In this document: positions 47,438 to 57,417 of the stretch, piece by piece
Layout of the letters: each line of letters opens with the position of its first letter
How positions within the stretch are numbered: the stretch's first letter is position 1
NCBI GenBank assembly: GCA_028289545.1
Contig: JANQPG010000029.1
Coordinates: forward strand, 1 to 64,000
Reading direction: 5' to 3'
Origin: Woeseiaceae bacterium
GTDB lineage: Bacteria; Pseudomonadota; Gammaproteobacteria; Steroidobacterales; Woeseiaceae
DNA: 64,000 bases
Notes under the pieces: model-generated
The model's database searches: none
Seen by the model: the letters and a program-made list of their open reading frames with translations, nothing else
What the model was told of the DNA's origin: nothing
Made by a program: the position numbers and the translations under genes

Positions 47438-48852
47438 CAGGTGTTGGTTCCTTCGCGTCCGTAGTTGTCTTCGATACGCACGATATCATCTTCGCCCAGA
47501 TAGTCTCCGCACTGCACTTCGATAATGTGCGCGGGTTCGTCATAGGGATTGGCGATACGGTGTATGTCGCCGATCGCAATGTAGGTCGACTCGTTGACGT
47601 TGAGGTCGAACTCCTCGTCGTTGCGGGTGATTCTCGCCTTGCCCTTGACGCACACCCAGTGCTCCGAGCGATGCGCGTGCTTTTGTAGCGACAACACGGC
47701 GCCGGGTTTGACGATCAGCCGCTTGACCTGGAAATTGTCTTCGTTTTCCAGGCTATCGTAGCTGCCCCAGGGCCGGAACACCTGGCGCCCAAGGGAAACC
47801 TCCTCGCGATCCCCCGCCTTGAGCTGGTCGACAAGCGCTTTGACGTCCTGCGACTGCTCGCGGTCGGCCACAAGCACGGCATCCTTGGTTTCCACGACGA
47901 CGACGTCCTTCAAGCCCACGGCGGCCACGAGGCGGCTTTCCGCCTGCACATAGGTGTGTTCGCAGTTGTGGACGAGAGCGTCGCCCTCGAGCGTATTGCG
48001 GTTGGCGTCTTTTTCGCAAACATCCTGCAGAGCGGACCACGAACCGACGTCGGACCACCCGGCATCCAGCGGTACCATGGCCGCGTTGGACGACTTCTCC
48101 ATGACCGCGTAGTCGATCGAGTCCGAGGGTGAACTCAGGAACACGTCCCGATCGGGTCGAATAAAATTGCCATCCGCATTCATGTCGGCCATTGCGTCCC
48201 GGCATGCCGTCGCGATAACCGGGGCGTGTTCGGCAAGCTCCTGAAGAAAAGCGCCCGCCTTGAACAGAAACATGCCGCTGTTCCAGAAAAACTCACTGGA
48301 AGCCAGATACTGCTCCGCGGTCGGCAGATCCGGTTTCTCGACAAACTGCCGAACCGGCACCGGGTTGCCGTCGACCGGGTTTGCGCGGATATAGCCGTAG
48401 CCGGTTTCCGGTACGTCCGGAACAATACCGAAGGTCACGAGCTTACCCGTTGCCGCCGCGCCGAGACCGGCACTGACCGCAGCCCCAAATGCATCGAGGT
48501 TCCGGATCACGTGATCCGCCGGCATCACGAGCAGCAGATCCTCCGAATCGGCGAGCAACGCCGCGAGTGCCACGGCGGGCGCCGTATTGCGGCCTTCCGG
48601 TTCGAGCAGGATTCGGGCTTGCATTCCGATCCCGTCGAGCTGCTCACTGACCGTGAAGCGATGGTTCTCGTTGCTGACGACAAGGCAGTGCTCGCTGGCA
48701 TCCGCGAGGCCGCGGCTGCGCAGTGCCGTCGCCTGCAGCATCGTATGGTTGCCTGCCAGCGGCAGGAGTTGCTTGGGGTACATGGCCCGCGATGCTGGCC
48801 ACAGGCGTGTGCCGGCGCCGCCCGACAGGATGACGGGGAGAATCTGACTCAT
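47437..48852 (-). CDS. manC: Mannose-1-phosphate guanylyltransferase / mannose-6-phosphate isomerase
   Basis: 471 residues, the usual length for the bifunctional type II enzyme. The nucleotidyltransferase motif [14 protein letters not shown] is at residues 9-22, FVEKPD near 160, and the C-terminal cupin isomerase domain contains [10 protein letters not shown] and [18 protein letters not shown] (about 350-410). It makes GDP-mannose. It lies 57 bases after the ugd stop and is coupled to manB. Confidence 0.93.
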   Translation of the reverse strand: MSQILPVILSGGAGTRLWPASRAMYPKQLLPLAGNHTMLQATALRSRGLADASEHCLVVSNENHRFTVSEQLDGIGMQARILLEPEGRNTAPAVALAALLADSEDLLLVMPADHVIRNLDAFGAAVSAGLGAAATGKLVTFGIVPDVPETGYGYIRANPVDGNPVPVRQFVEKPDLPTAEQYLASSEFFWNSGMFLFKAGAFLQELAEHAPVIATACRDAMADMNADGNFIRPDRDVFLSSPSDSIDYAVMEKSSNAAMVPLDAGWSDVGSWSALQDVCEKDANRNTLEGDALVHNCEHTYVQAESRLVAAVGLKDVVVVETKDAVLVADREQSQDVKALVDQLKAGDREEVSLGRQVFRPWGSYDSLENEDNFQVKRLIVKPGAVLSLQKHAHRSEHWVCVKGKARITRNDEEFDLNVNESTYIAIGDIHRIANPYDEPAHIIEVQCGDYLGEDDIVRIEDNYGREGTNT

Positions 48853-48909
48853 GGGAAATGACCTGTCTGTTCTTGGAAGCCCGTGATTCTAACCGTTTTG
48901 GCTTGTTTG

Positions 48910-50238
48910 TCAGTGTCGACCACGTCCGATTGCGTAGTACTCGATCCCGAGCGCCTCGATCGCGTCGGGCTCATACAGGTTGCGACCGTCGAAGATTACC
49001 GGCGTCTTCAGCGACGCCTTGATTGCCGGGAAGTCGGGACTGCGAAACTCCTGCCACTCCGTGACGATGGCAAGTGCGTCCGCCCCCTCGAGCGTATCGT
49101 AAGCGGATTCGCAAAGCGTCATTCCCGCCTGTTCCGGGTAGAGTCGCCGCGCTTCGTCCATCGCCTCGGGGTCGTAGGCGCGCACTCTCGCGCCCGACTC
49201 CCACAACGCTTCCATCAACACCCGACTCGGCGCTTCGCGCATGTCGTCAGTGCGCGGCTTGAAAGACAACCCCCAGAGAGCCACGGTCCTGCCGTCGAGA
49301 TTGCCGTCAAAATGCTGGCTGATCTTCTCGAAGAGGCGGTGCTTTTGCCGGTTGTTGACGTCCTCGACAGCAGTCAGCAGCGCGGCGTCATAGCCCACCT
49401 TGCCGGCGGATATCGCCAGCGCGCGCACATCTTTCGGAAAGCAGGAGCCGCCGTAGCCCGCGCCCGGATAGATAAAGTGATAACCAATACGGGGATCGGA
49501 GCCGATGCCAATGCGGACGTTCTCGATATCGGCATCGAAGCGCTCCGCCAGGTTCGCCAACTCGTTCATGAAACTGATCTTCGTCGCCAGCATGGCGTTG
49601 GCCGCGTACTTGGTCAGTTCCGCGGAACGGATGTCCATACTGATCACACGGTCGTGGTTGCGGTTGAAGGGTTCGTATAGCGATTTCAGCAGCTCGGTCG
49701 TGCGCGGGTTGTCCGTGCCCACAATGATCCGATCGGGTTTCATGAAGTCGTTGATAGCCGCGCCTTCCTTGAGGAATTCGGGATTCGATACGACGTCGTA
49801 TTCAATCTTCCTGCCACGTGACTCGAGGGTGGTCGCTATCTCGGCTTTCACCTGGTCGGCCGTTCCTACCGGCACGGTCGACTTGTCGACGATGATCCGG
49901 TAGTCGTCCATGTGCTCGCCGATGGAACGTGCCACCGCCAGCACGTGTTTCAGGTCCGCCGAGCCGTCCTCGTCCGGCGGAGTGCCCACGGCGATGAACT
50001 GAAACAGACCGTGCGCAACGCCTTTGCCGACGTCGGTGGTGAACTCCAGGCGGCCTGCTTCGCGATTCCGCGAGATGTAGTCGTCGAGCCCGGGCTCGTA
50101 GATCGGCACTTCACCCGCGTTCAGTCGGGCAATCTTGTCTTCGTCTATATCTACGCAAACCACGTGGTTGCCCATTTCGGCCATACAGGCGCCGGTGACG
50201 AGGCCCACGTAACCGGAGCCGAAAATGGTGAGGTGCAT
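48910..50238 (-). CDS. ugd: UDP-glucose 6-dehydrogenase
   Basis: 442 residues. The N-terminus [20 protein letters not shown], the [15 protein letters not shown] active site (catalytic cysteine near residue 260), and [13 protein letters not shown] are those of bacterial UDP-glucose dehydrogenases and differ from the AlgD-like copy at 21004. It should yield UDP-glucuronate. A minus-strand TATAAT at 50271-50276 lies about 33 bases before the start codon, so manC and manB may be expressed from it too. Confidence 0.9.
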   Translation of the reverse strand: MHLTIFGSGYVGLVTGACMAEMGNHVVCVDIDEDKIARLNAGEVPIYEPGLDDYISRNREAGRLEFTTDVGKGVAHGLFQFIAVGTPPDEDGSADLKHVLAVARSIGEHMDDYRIIVDKSTVPVGTADQVKAEIATTLESRGRKIEYDVVSNPEFLKEGAAINDFMKPDRIIVGTDNPRTTELLKSLYEPFNRNHDRVISMDIRSAELTKYAANAMLATKISFMNELANLAERFDADIENVRIGIGSDPRIGYHFIYPGAGYGGSCFPKDVRALAISAGKVGYDAALLTAVEDVNNRQKHRLFEKISQHFDGNLDGRTVALWGLSFKPRTDDMREAPSRVLMEALWESGARVRAYDPEAMDEARRLYPEQAGMTLCESAYDTLEGADALAIVTEWQEFRSPDFPAIKASLKTPVIFDGRNLYEPDAIEALGIEYYAIGRGRH

Positions 50239-50270
50239 GGCGTACTTTCAATCGCTGGCGACAGACGCGA

Positions 50271-50276
50271 ATTATA
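50271..50276 (-). promoter_or_regulatory. Candidate -10 box (TATAAT) for ugd
   Basis: An exact TATAAT preceded directly by TG on the minus strand, about 33 bases upstream of the ugd ATG. No good -35 hexamer at 16-18 bases. It sits in the 113-base gap after the WbpM-like stop. Confidence 0.4.
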
Positions 50277-50351
50277 CAGCCCAATATGACGGGAATTCGA
50301 CAAACCGAATCCGGCCAAGATCGCCTCAAAGCCGGGCTCGGAGCAGTAACC

Positions 50352-52337
50352 TCAGCCAGCGGACGGGAACTCTATCACTCTGTCGTCTCGTGCTTCCCGT
50401 TTCACACTCTGCTTCCGTTTCCAGACGTGATCGTCGATGCCTTCGCTGGGCGTGTACTCTTTTACGGCCTCGATGAGGATTTCTTTGGCTCGTTCGTAGT
50501 CGCGTCCGGCGGACGTGGATTTCATTTCGTCGATCAAGCTGTTGAGCTTGTCTTTGGAAATACACTCTTCGTCGGCTCTTAGAATTCGCGGGTGCTCAGT
50601 TCCGGTGACGTTGCTTCCGATCAACAGTTCCTCATAGAGCTTTTCTGCGGGGCGCAGACCGACAAAGGCAATCTCGATATCACCCTCCGGAAGCTCCGGC
50701 CCCTTAACGGTCATCCCCATCAAATTGATCATGCGAACGGCAAGATCGTAGATCTTCACGGGCTTACCCATATCCAGAACGAACACGTCGCCACCTTTGG
50801 CCATGGCGCCCGCCTGAATAACCAGCTGCGCGGCTTCCGGAATCGTCATGAAGTAGCGAATGATATCGCGGTGGGTAACGGTCACCGGGCCGCCGTTCCG
50901 GATCTGCTGCCTGAACAACGGTACAACCGAACCGGAAGACTCCAGCACATTGCCGAAACGCACCATGCTGAAGCGCGTTGCCGACTCGGAATTCATCGAC
51001 TGCAGAATCAACTCGGCCATGCGTTTGGTTGCACCCATCACGTTGGTGGGATTCACCGCCTTGTCCGTTGAGATCAGTATGAAGGACTCGACACCGGCAT
51101 TCCGTGCAGCCCGAGCCGAATGCAGCGTGCCGAACACATTATTGTGTATGCCCTCGAATACATTGTGCTCGACCATCGGCACATGCTTGTAGGCCGCTGC
51201 GTGAAACACTGTGTTTATCTTGAACGCCTGCATCGCCTCACGGAGACGGTCTTCATGGTGCACTGAGCCCAGCAGCGCCACAATCTCGATATCCAGCTCG
51301 GCACGATCACGCAGTTTCCGGATTTCCATTTCGATTGCGTACAGCGAAGGTTCGCACAGCTCGAACATGACCAGACACCGGGGGTTGAGCTTGAGTATCT
51401 GTCGGCACAGCTCGGAACCGATAGACCCTCCCGCTCCGGTAACCATCACCGATTTCCCGGTAATCGATGCCCTCAACAGCTTCTCGTTGGGCGGCACTGA
51501 GTCGCGACCGAGCAGGTCTTTGACATCGACGTCGGCAATATCGTCCAGTTTTGCCTTACCACTAACGATAGCATCGAGCTCTGGAACCGTCTGAACATGC
51601 ACCGGGTGTTCGGATAACTGCTCGAGTATTCTCCTGCGGCTTCGGCGCGATGTCTTCGGCAGTGCCAGAAGAACACGCGAAACACCGAGCTTCTCGATGA
51701 CGTACTGCAGATCGGAAGGAGGATAAACTTCAAGTCCCTTGATCCGCTTTCCACTGAGCTTTTCGTCATTGTCGAGCAGGGCTACGGGTGCGAACTCCAG
51801 CGAACTACGCAGGCTGGAAACCAGCTGCGCACCGAGGCTGCCCGCACCGTAGATTGCAACCTTCTCCTGAATGCCCAACCGTTGCCGCGTAGCGAGAAAC
51901 ACCGAAGCGAAATAACGAACGGCAGTCAGGAAGATCACCGTCAAGGCGCAGAACACCAGAGCCCATCGCATTGCTAGGCTGTTGTGACCGGCCAGGAGCA
52001 GAATGGTGGCGCCGAATCCGCTGCATACGACGGAGATCGTGCTTGAGGCAGCCAGCAGGTCCAAACCAACGTAGCGCACGACGGATCGATAAAGCCCGAG
52101 TCGCCACGCAAACAACACCGCGATACTCGCTGGTGCCAAAGCAACGAGCCAACCCGTTAAGTTCGTTAATCCGGTCTCTGCCAGAACCCAGAGCGCGAGC
52201 ACCGACGCACAGATTGTGCCGGCAAGGTCAACCAGCATCGAGAGCGCCGCCTTGCCGTTTCTGGACATGTTGATGAGGTCATGACGAATGCTGTCGAGCA
52301 TCGCCCGTCTGGTGTTGGCCATAGCATCGCTCTTCAT
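50352..52337 (-). CDS. wbpM: Nucleotide-sugar 4,6-dehydratase, WbpM/CapD family
   Basis: 661 residues, full length for the membrane-anchored type. Four N-terminal membrane helices (to about 130) precede a CoA-binding-like Rossmann domain (YGAGSLGAQLVSS), then the SDR domain with VTGAGGSIGSELC near 298. The catalytic region is ISTDKAV followed by NPTNVMGATKR, with MxxxK in place of YxxxK as in WbpM and FlaA1. It should convert UDP-GlcNAc to the 4-keto-6-deoxy sugar, feeding the WbpK-like epimerase and WbpL-like transferase just upstream. Confidence 0.9.
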   Translation of the reverse strand: MKSDAMANTRRAMLDSIRHDLINMSRNGKAALSMLVDLAGTICASVLALWVLAETGLTNLTGWLVALAPASIAVLFAWRLGLYRSVVRYVGLDLLAASSTISVVCSGFGATILLLAGHNSLAMRWALVFCALTVIFLTAVRYFASVFLATRQRLGIQEKVAIYGAGSLGAQLVSSLRSSLEFAPVALLDNDEKLSGKRIKGLEVYPPSDLQYVIEKLGVSRVLLALPKTSRRSRRRILEQLSEHPVHVQTVPELDAIVSGKAKLDDIADVDVKDLLGRDSVPPNEKLLRASITGKSVMVTGAGGSIGSELCRQILKLNPRCLVMFELCEPSLYAIEMEIRKLRDRAELDIEIVALLGSVHHEDRLREAMQAFKINTVFHAAAYKHVPMVEHNVFEGIHNNVFGTLHSARAARNAGVESFILISTDKAVNPTNVMGATKRMAELILQSMNSESATRFSMVRFGNVLESSGSVVPLFRQQIRNGGPVTVTHRDIIRYFMTIPEAAQLVIQAGAMAKGGDVFVLDMGKPVKIYDLAVRMINLMGMTVKGPELPEGDIEIAFVGLRPAEKLYEELLIGSNVTGTEHPRILRADEECISKDKLNSLIDEMKSTSAGRDYERAKEILIEAVKEYTPSEGIDDHVWKRKQSVKREARDDRVIEFPSAG

Positions 52338-52690
52338 TTTATGAGGCTGCGGCGACTCGATTCCTGTCCTGTCAGCGCCCTTGCTAAATCCCGCGTCGCG
52401 GAGCTTACCGTATCTGACTGGCCCTTACCACATGACGTGACCTGTCGACAGGTCTTCGCATCGCCCTATTTTCTATGTTCCAACGAGCCCGGCACCAATG
52501 CGTTGACCGCTACATTAGCACTGCAACTTGCATCGGCAATTCGGCTCGCACCATCCGGTAACGGATGATAACGGAAAAACTGTATATATCTGTACGATTT
52601 TGTACTTTTCTGTCTGGTGGCCTGGCAACGCGCCGCCCTGCGACAGGAGACACTGGCGATCTCACGCTTGCGTCGGAACACATCGACACG
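52338..52690. other. Intergenic region between wbpL-like and wbpM-like genes
   Basis: 353 bases without a supported gene. A locally AT-rich stretch (about 52568-52615) contains TATATA and the repeat GTAC-gatttt-GTAC and may hold a promoter for the WbpM-like gene. No terminator is evident. Confidence 0.4.
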
Positions 52691-53728
52691 CTACGAAACG
52701 GCCGAGTCGGATTTGTCCGGGCGGCCCGAGCCCAGCAACAGCGAGACAATCACGAGAGGCGTCCATGCCAGACAGGTGAGCCACCACCCGGTTTCCGGTT
52801 TTCTTGCCGCGACAAACGCGAGTGGAAGCAACCAGACGACGTTGATGGCCAGTACCAGAAGCGTAACCGAGCGGTGGCTGCCGAAACGTCTCGCAGCCTT
52901 TTGGTAAGCGTGGCTGCGATGTGCACTGTGCCACTCATCACCACGGAGCATCCGTGTCACCAGTGTCACCGTCGCATCGACGACAAACACGCTACTGAGA
53001 ATCAGCCACGGCCACAACGGCATGATGCCTTGTCCGCTTGCGACCAGCGCAATAGCCACGAGTATGAAGCCGGCGAAGGCGCTGCCGACATCGCCCATGA
53101 ATATTTTCGCCGGCGGCCAATTCCAGGCCAGAAATCCTGTTGTCGACGCAGCGAGAGCAGCCAGAAGGACGTTCACGGCTCCGCCTTCCGAAACACCTAT
53201 CAGGAGCACCGCGCTGGTCGCTATGAACGTCGTTTCCACTCCTGCAATCCCGTCTATGCCATCCATGAAGTTGAACGCGTTTGTGAACCACACCATAAAC
53301 ACGACAAGCAGAATGTCGCCCGTCACACCCAGGTCAACCTGGGCCCGACCGAAATCGACAGGAGGCATCCCTCCGAGCGCAATGACGACCCCGGCCGCGA
53401 CGGACGCTTGAACGAGAAACCGCCAGATCGGAGCAATATCCACATGGTCGTCGAGAAAACCCACGGCGGCGATAGCCACCGTCGCTGCAAGCAACACGAT
53501 GAACACCGTCGAGCTCAGCATGGAAGCCATATAGACCGATACAAGGACGCCGGCGAATACGAGGACAATACTCAGCCCGCCTCCACGGGGCGTCGCGGTG
53601 CTATGTGAACTGCGATCGTTCGGTATGTCTACAAGGTTTGTCCGCAGGGCGTAAAACCTGACGACGCCGGTAATCACAACGCCCAGAATCAGGGCTGCAA
53701 CAACGAGTGTCAGCTCGAAGACGCCCAT
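52691..53728 (-). CDS. wbpL: Polyprenyl-phosphate GlcNAc/FucNAc-1-phosphate transferase, WbpL/WecA family
   Basis: 345 residues with about ten membrane helices. NDRSSHSTATPRGGG near residue 38, the aspartate pair in GFLDDHVDI near 90, NAFNFMDGIDGIAG near 150, and the cytoplasmic HSAHRSHAYQKAARRFG near 268 are the signatures of the PNPT family. It initiates a second lipid-linked glycan, separate from the EpsB_2 enzyme. It starts directly after the epimerase stop with no gap. Confidence 0.88.
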   Translation of the reverse strand: MGVFELTLVVAALILGVVITGVVRFYALRTNLVDIPNDRSSHSTATPRGGGLSIVLVFAGVLVSVYMASMLSSTVFIVLLAATVAIAAVGFLDDHVDIAPIWRFLVQASVAAGVVIALGGMPPVDFGRAQVDLGVTGDILLVVFMVWFTNAFNFMDGIDGIAGVETTFIATSAVLLIGVSEGGAVNVLLAALAASTTGFLAWNWPPAKIFMGDVGSAFAGFILVAIALVASGQGIMPLWPWLILSSVFVVDATVTLVTRMLRGDEWHSAHRSHAYQKAARRFGSHRSVTLLVLAINVVWLLPLAFVAARKPETGWWLTCLAWTPLVIVSLLLGSGRPDKSDSAVS

Positions 53729-54712
53729 TTACCTGGAAGCCAGGTACCAGTCGACGGTGTGCGCTACGCCGCGATCCAGCGAAACAGGTGGTGTCCAGTC
53801 CAGCGCGTCTTTCGTTTCACTGATGTCTACTGTCAGCGACTCGACGAGCCTGTCTATCTCCGCTCGCCGACCGAGCAGCGAACCCGCCAGGCGGAGAAGA
53901 CGCGGCGAGAACGGAAAAACCCGACTCTGCCTCGACATCGCTGCTGCAAGTTTCAGGACAAGATTTCCCGTGGACACATCGGTGTTGTCGGACACCAGCA
54001 GTTTCTTACCGGCCGCGGCTTCGTTTGTCAGGCACTCGCGTATTAGATCGCATAGGTTCTGTACATTCACCATACTCCGCGCATTCCGCACGCTACCCAG
54101 CGGCAAGGGAACCCCGCGATCCACCAGCTTCAGCAGGCGAAGGAAATTGCCGCCTACGCCCGGCCCGTAGACCAGCGGCGGACGAATTATCGTGTACGGG
54201 CACGAGATTTTGCGCGCTACCTTCTCAACCTCGATTTCCGCCTCATGTTTGGAAACGCTGTAGGGATCCTGCGGATCCGGTTCATCGTGCGCGCAGATCG
54301 CCGAATTCGCGCCCGACTCCCCAAACACCTTTACGGTACTCACATAGACAAAGCGCTTTAGCTGACCCGGCGAAAGCGCAGCCAGCAATCGTTCCGTGCC
54401 GAATACGTTGACGCGGCGAAACGCCTCGAGCGGCTCATTTTCCTGTTCGTACATTACATGCACCCGAGAGGCCAAATGCACCACGTAGTCGACGCCGGCC
54501 AGAAGCGGTTCCCAATCGACGTCGGCCCCGATATCGCCGACAGGCACGACCGGAAAATCCCCGCCGTTCTTTGTGGGCAGCGAACGACGAGCTGCGCCGA
54601 CAACGTCGAACCCGCTACGCGCAAGCAAAGCACACAGGTGCCCGCCAACGAATCCCGTAGCCCCGGTCACCAGAACTCTGCCCGTCCCTGAAGTAAGGTC
54701 GGCACGGCTCAT
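53729..54712 (-). CDS. NAD-dependent epimerase/dehydratase, WbpK-like
   Basis: 327 residues of the extended SDR type. VTGATGFVGGHLCALLA near residue 15, VHLASRVHVM, and the YSVSK catalytic pair near residue 150. Genes of this type next to WbpL and WbpM reduce the 4-keto sugar to a D-FucNAc or QuiNAc nucleotide. Its ATG overlaps the GT2 stop (ATGA). Confidence 0.82.
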   Translation of the reverse strand: MSRADLTSGTGRVLVTGATGFVGGHLCALLARSGFDVVGAARRSLPTKNGGDFPVVPVGDIGADVDWEPLLAGVDYVVHLASRVHVMYEQENEPLEAFRRVNVFGTERLLAALSPGQLKRFVYVSTVKVFGESGANSAICAHDEPDPQDPYSVSKHEAEIEVEKVARKISCPYTIIRPPLVYGPGVGGNFLRLLKLVDRGVPLPLGSVRNARSMVNVQNLCDLIRECLTNEAAAGKKLLVSDNTDVSTGNLVLKLAAAMSRQSRVFPFSPRLLRLAGSLLGRRAEIDRLVESLTVDISETKDALDWTPPVSLDRGVAHTVDWYLASR

Positions 54713-55482
54713 GTCGAGACGGTCGAGCGCGGCCGGCTAAACAGCTCCAGAAGTTTAAATGGAATTTTGGGCATCAGAAAAAACACATTCGTGTACAGAC
54801 CGTTGCTGACGCAGGCACGAACAATCTCTTTGTTCAGCAGCAGACTGTTGCTTATACCCGACGTGCTTATGCCGCCCATCCGCATACGAACCAGGACCTT
54901 GTTTACCCTGCGAAACCGAATGCGATTGACGAACAGCCAGCGTACGAACATCTCGTAGTCGGATGCAATCCGATAGTCCAGACTGTAGAGGCCGAAGTTG
55001 TCGTAGACGCGCTTGCGCACATATGTGGCCGGATGCGGCGGCATGAAACCGAATCGCAGCTTCCAGGGTCTGAACCTCCTGGAACTGTAGAAACGCCTGA
55101 CGGTGCTGTCCGTCTTCGAGTTTACGTAGACAAGATCGCCGAATACGATATCCAGCTCGTCATTTCCCCGGAAACACTCGACAATTTCCGATACCGCGTT
55201 CTCCGACGCAAAAAAGTCATCGGAATTCAGGAGCCCTACCAAATCTCCGGTGGCGAGGCTTATACCCTTGTTCATCGCATCGTATATTCCACCGTCCGGC
55301 TCGGAAACGACGCGCGCAATGCGATCCTTGAACTCGTCGACAATCGCCAGCGTACCGTCTGTGGATGCCCCGTCCACGATGATGTATTCGATGTCCTCGT
55401 AGGACTGACTGACGACTGACTCAAGCGTATCTCGTATCGTCTGCTCACTGTTGAAGCAAACGGTGACAATGGAGACCTTCAT
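54709..55482 (-). CDS. GT2 glycosyltransferase
   Basis: 257 residues of the GT-A fold. MKVSIVTVCFNSEQTI at the start, VDGASTDGT near residue 37, and the metal-binding LLNSDDFFAS near residue 85 resemble WcaA/WbbD-like family 2 enzymes. It should add a sugar to the unit started by the WbpL-like enzyme. Its start codon still overlaps the stop of a decayed fcl copy (ATGA), and the beginning of this same gene reappears in broken form at 62439-62540. Confidence 0.85.
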   Translation of the reverse strand: MKVSIVTVCFNSEQTIRDTLESVVSQSYEDIEYIIVDGASTDGTLAIVDEFKDRIARVVSEPDGGIYDAMNKGISLATGDLVGLLNSDDFFASENAVSEIVECFRGNDELDIVFGDLVYVNSKTDSTVRRFYSSRRFRPWKLRFGFMPPHPATYVRKRVYDNFGLYSLDYRIASDYEMFVRWLFVNRIRFRRVNKVLVRMRMGGISTSGISNSLLLNKEIVRACVSNGLYTNVFFLMPKIPFKLLELFSRPRSTVST

Positions 55483-55613
55483 GGCCGATCAACACTGTCC
55501 GCGAAGCCGGCGCAGGTACTCGCAATACCGCCGCCTAGCTGGATCCCGGAGCTACACTCCGACCCGTTCACCCGGCCCGTATCCAAAGGCTTGTGGGACG
55601 CTCCATCCGGTCC
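55479..55613 (-). pseudogene. Remnant of the 3' end of a second GDP-L-fucose synthase gene
   Basis: In the frame ending at the stop 55479-55481, the last 44 codons read GPDGASHKPLDT, then GRVN, then end ADSVDRP. The intact fcl at 62537 ends KPDGTPRKLLDTSRIN...VDSVDRL. Alignment is continuous at DNA level too, for example CACTGTCC, CCATCCGG and GTATCCAA blocks in both. Upstream of 55613 the similarity stops, so only the tail survives. Confidence 0.75.
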
Positions 55614-56075
55614 GAAGGCCGCGCGCTCCACAGGAGTCTTCCCTGTTTCAACGGTTGTCCATTGAGTCCATGACTCAAGTCTCTCGTACCCCGGTTCTGA
55701 TCTTGTCATCGAGAAGCAGTGCCTGTTGGCGGGTTCGGACAAGACAGCCGGGACGGCATCGCGTTCAGCCGCTCGCGCAGAACCGAAAGAGGCTCCTTCC
55801 GATTCCAGTAATACCACTTTCCGCATTGGTCTCCCTTGAAACCTACAGCAAATACGTGACCGGATACTAGCATCTTCTTCGGATCCACCCGCTAGAGAGG
55901 CGTCAGCTCGACGCGAACCGTTCGAAGCTGGCTTCACGCACAGGATTCCTTATCATTTCATTGTTTACGCCTGCTGCACGCTGCGGCTCAGCCTGCAGCT
56001 ACTCAGCCTGCAGCTACTCAGCCTACCTGGCAGGTCGCCTTTGCTCGACAGAGGGAGGGCCGCAAACCTATCCGC
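55614..56075. other. Gene-poor stretch with a short tandem repeat
   Basis: No complete gene. Minus-strand frames here are short; one at 55706-55888 codes for a segment with KWYYWNRKEPLSVLRERL that looks protein-like but is not recognised and may be another remnant. Near 55983-56024 is a tandem repeat of GCAGCTACTCAGCCT. Confidence 0.4.
55983..56024. repeat. Tandem repeat, 15-base unit
   Basis: GCAGCTACTCAGCCT occurs exactly at 55995-56009 and 56010-56024, preceded by a shortened unit GCGGCTCAGCCT at 55983-55994. It sits just downstream of the DUF4910 gene end, near the decayed junction. Replication slippage is the simplest origin. Confidence 0.7.
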
Positions 56076-57407
56076 TCAAGAGTCTACGACCTCGAGCAGA
56101 CCTTCCTTTTTCAGATTCGTGAGACTCTCGGCCAATTCCCAAAGCGGTGTGCCAATTCTCTCGGCGATTTCCAGCGAGCTGAGACTGCCGTCGGCATAGG
56201 CCAGGAAATTCATCATACTTCGGACATGCCGTGCGCTGTCTTTGGTGCTGACGGTTGGATAGAGGCCGCGCTTGCCCAGCTGCGGCTCGCAGGACACCGT
56301 CGCCCGCAGGGTCTCGTTCATCTCCACACATTCGATCGCTTTTTGAATCGCTTCGTAGCCACCCTGGAGCCCTGATGGCGTTACCAGTGTAAGGTCGTCG
56401 AGGGACGTATGGTATTCGGGGTATTCGCCGTACTTGCTGCGCATGATCGAGCATACGGGAAGATCAATACCCGGGCTGCAATACTGACGCTCGTCGCTGC
56501 CTCGATCCAGGTAGCTATAGGTCACATAGTCTGGATGTTCATGCTGCATGACATGCAGGGCCGCGCGGTCGGCCACGGTTTCTCCGCGACGGGACGGCAA
56601 GTAGGAATAAGCTCGGTCATCACCGACGCAGCTAATATTGAACCCTGCCACCATCTTCTTTTTCATGGCGTCAGCATGCCGGCTCAGATAGACGATTGAT
56701 CCGATGGTCTCCGGAATCAGCACGATGCGATAGGTATACCTGCGCCGGGACAGCCCTTGCAGCCACTTCGCCAGAAAAGTCGTTACGACCGGCCCGGATA
56801 GCTCATTGTTGGCCATAGACGGGTGACAGAGATAGCTGGACAAAAAGACTTCGGCGTCTGTTTCCCCGGGCAGTATCAACTCACCGTAGGACAGGGACCC
56901 GTCTCTCAAATCACTGTCGATTACGACGGTATAGTCCCCGGGACGCAGTTGTTCTCGATCCTGGTGCGCTATACAGAACCCCCAGCGCTCTTTGTAATAC
57001 GACGTTACGTAGGGGATCGCCGTGGGTTGGTCGGGGAGCGAATACAGGTGTTCCTGCAGTTCATCCAGTGTAACTGTCCTGTTGATCGGGACCGAATAAC
57101 CGACAACGTGCAGATTGCACTCTTTGAAATCGCAGATCTTCGTGCCATCCGGTTTCAGAATGTAGGCATCGCGGATATTCCATTCCCGGGGCACTTCCCA
57201 GTCAAAGCATGCCGTGCCCGTAGGCACTTCCGTCACCTGGAGGCCAGGAAGATGTTCGCTCAGCATAGCCAGCGACGTGCGGAAACCGTTCCCGGTGATG
57301 CTGCGGCATATGGGAAAAAGGGCCTCACACAGATGGTGCATCTGCTGCCCCAAAGACCTGGTGTTGGTCAACGCAACGTCCTGCCTGAACGCCGGGGGCG
57401 GAGACAC
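56076..57407 (-). CDS. DUF4910 zinc-peptidase-like protein with C-terminal winged helix
   Basis: 443 residues. The central region is of the M28-like aminopeptidase fold: SSYLCHPSMANNELSGP near residue 190, IVLIPETIGS near 229, and YPEYHTSLDDL near residue 330 look like the metal-ligand segments of this group. A winged-helix-like end (about 370-443) follows. Proteins like this recur in glycan clusters; whether it is a peptidase or an amide hydrolase acting on a modified sugar is unknown. The start codon is a GTG at 57407; an ATG 22 codons later is an alternative. It begins ten bases after the upstream MaoC-KR-ACP gene. Confidence 0.75.
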   Translation of the reverse strand: MSPPPAFRQDVALTNTRSLGQQMHHLCEALFPICRSITGNGFRTSLAMLSEHLPGLQVTEVPTGTACFDWEVPREWNIRDAYILKPDGTKICDFKECNLHVVGYSVPINRTVTLDELQEHLYSLPDQPTAIPYVTSYYKERWGFCIAHQDREQLRPGDYTVVIDSDLRDGSLSYGELILPGETDAEVFLSSYLCHPSMANNELSGPVVTTFLAKWLQGLSRRRYTYRIVLIPETIGSIVYLSRHADAMKKKMVAGFNISCVGDDRAYSYLPSRRGETVADRAALHVMQHEHPDYVTYSYLDRGSDERQYCSPGIDLPVCSIMRSKYGEYPEYHTSLDDLTLVTPSGLQGGYEAIQKAIECVEMNETLRATVSCEPQLGKRGLYPTVSTKDSARHVRSMMNFLAYADGSLSSLEIAERIGTPLWELAESLTNLKKEGLLEVVDS

Positions 57408-57417
57408 GGGATAATGC

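Noticed and set aside
52466..52681. Small minus-strand gene in the gap between wbpL-like and wbpM-like genes
   Set aside because: Its composition is R/S-rich, it has no ribosome site that I can see, and it does not resemble any family.
55479..55937. A real 152-residue gene
   Set aside because: Only the last 44 codons resemble a known protein (the fcl tail). The rest has no recognisable fold, and the catalytic part of fcl is absent, so it was treated as a remnant.
55983..56024. CRISPR-like repeat
   Set aside because: The units are directly adjacent with no spacers and there are fewer than three full copies. No cas genes are present.
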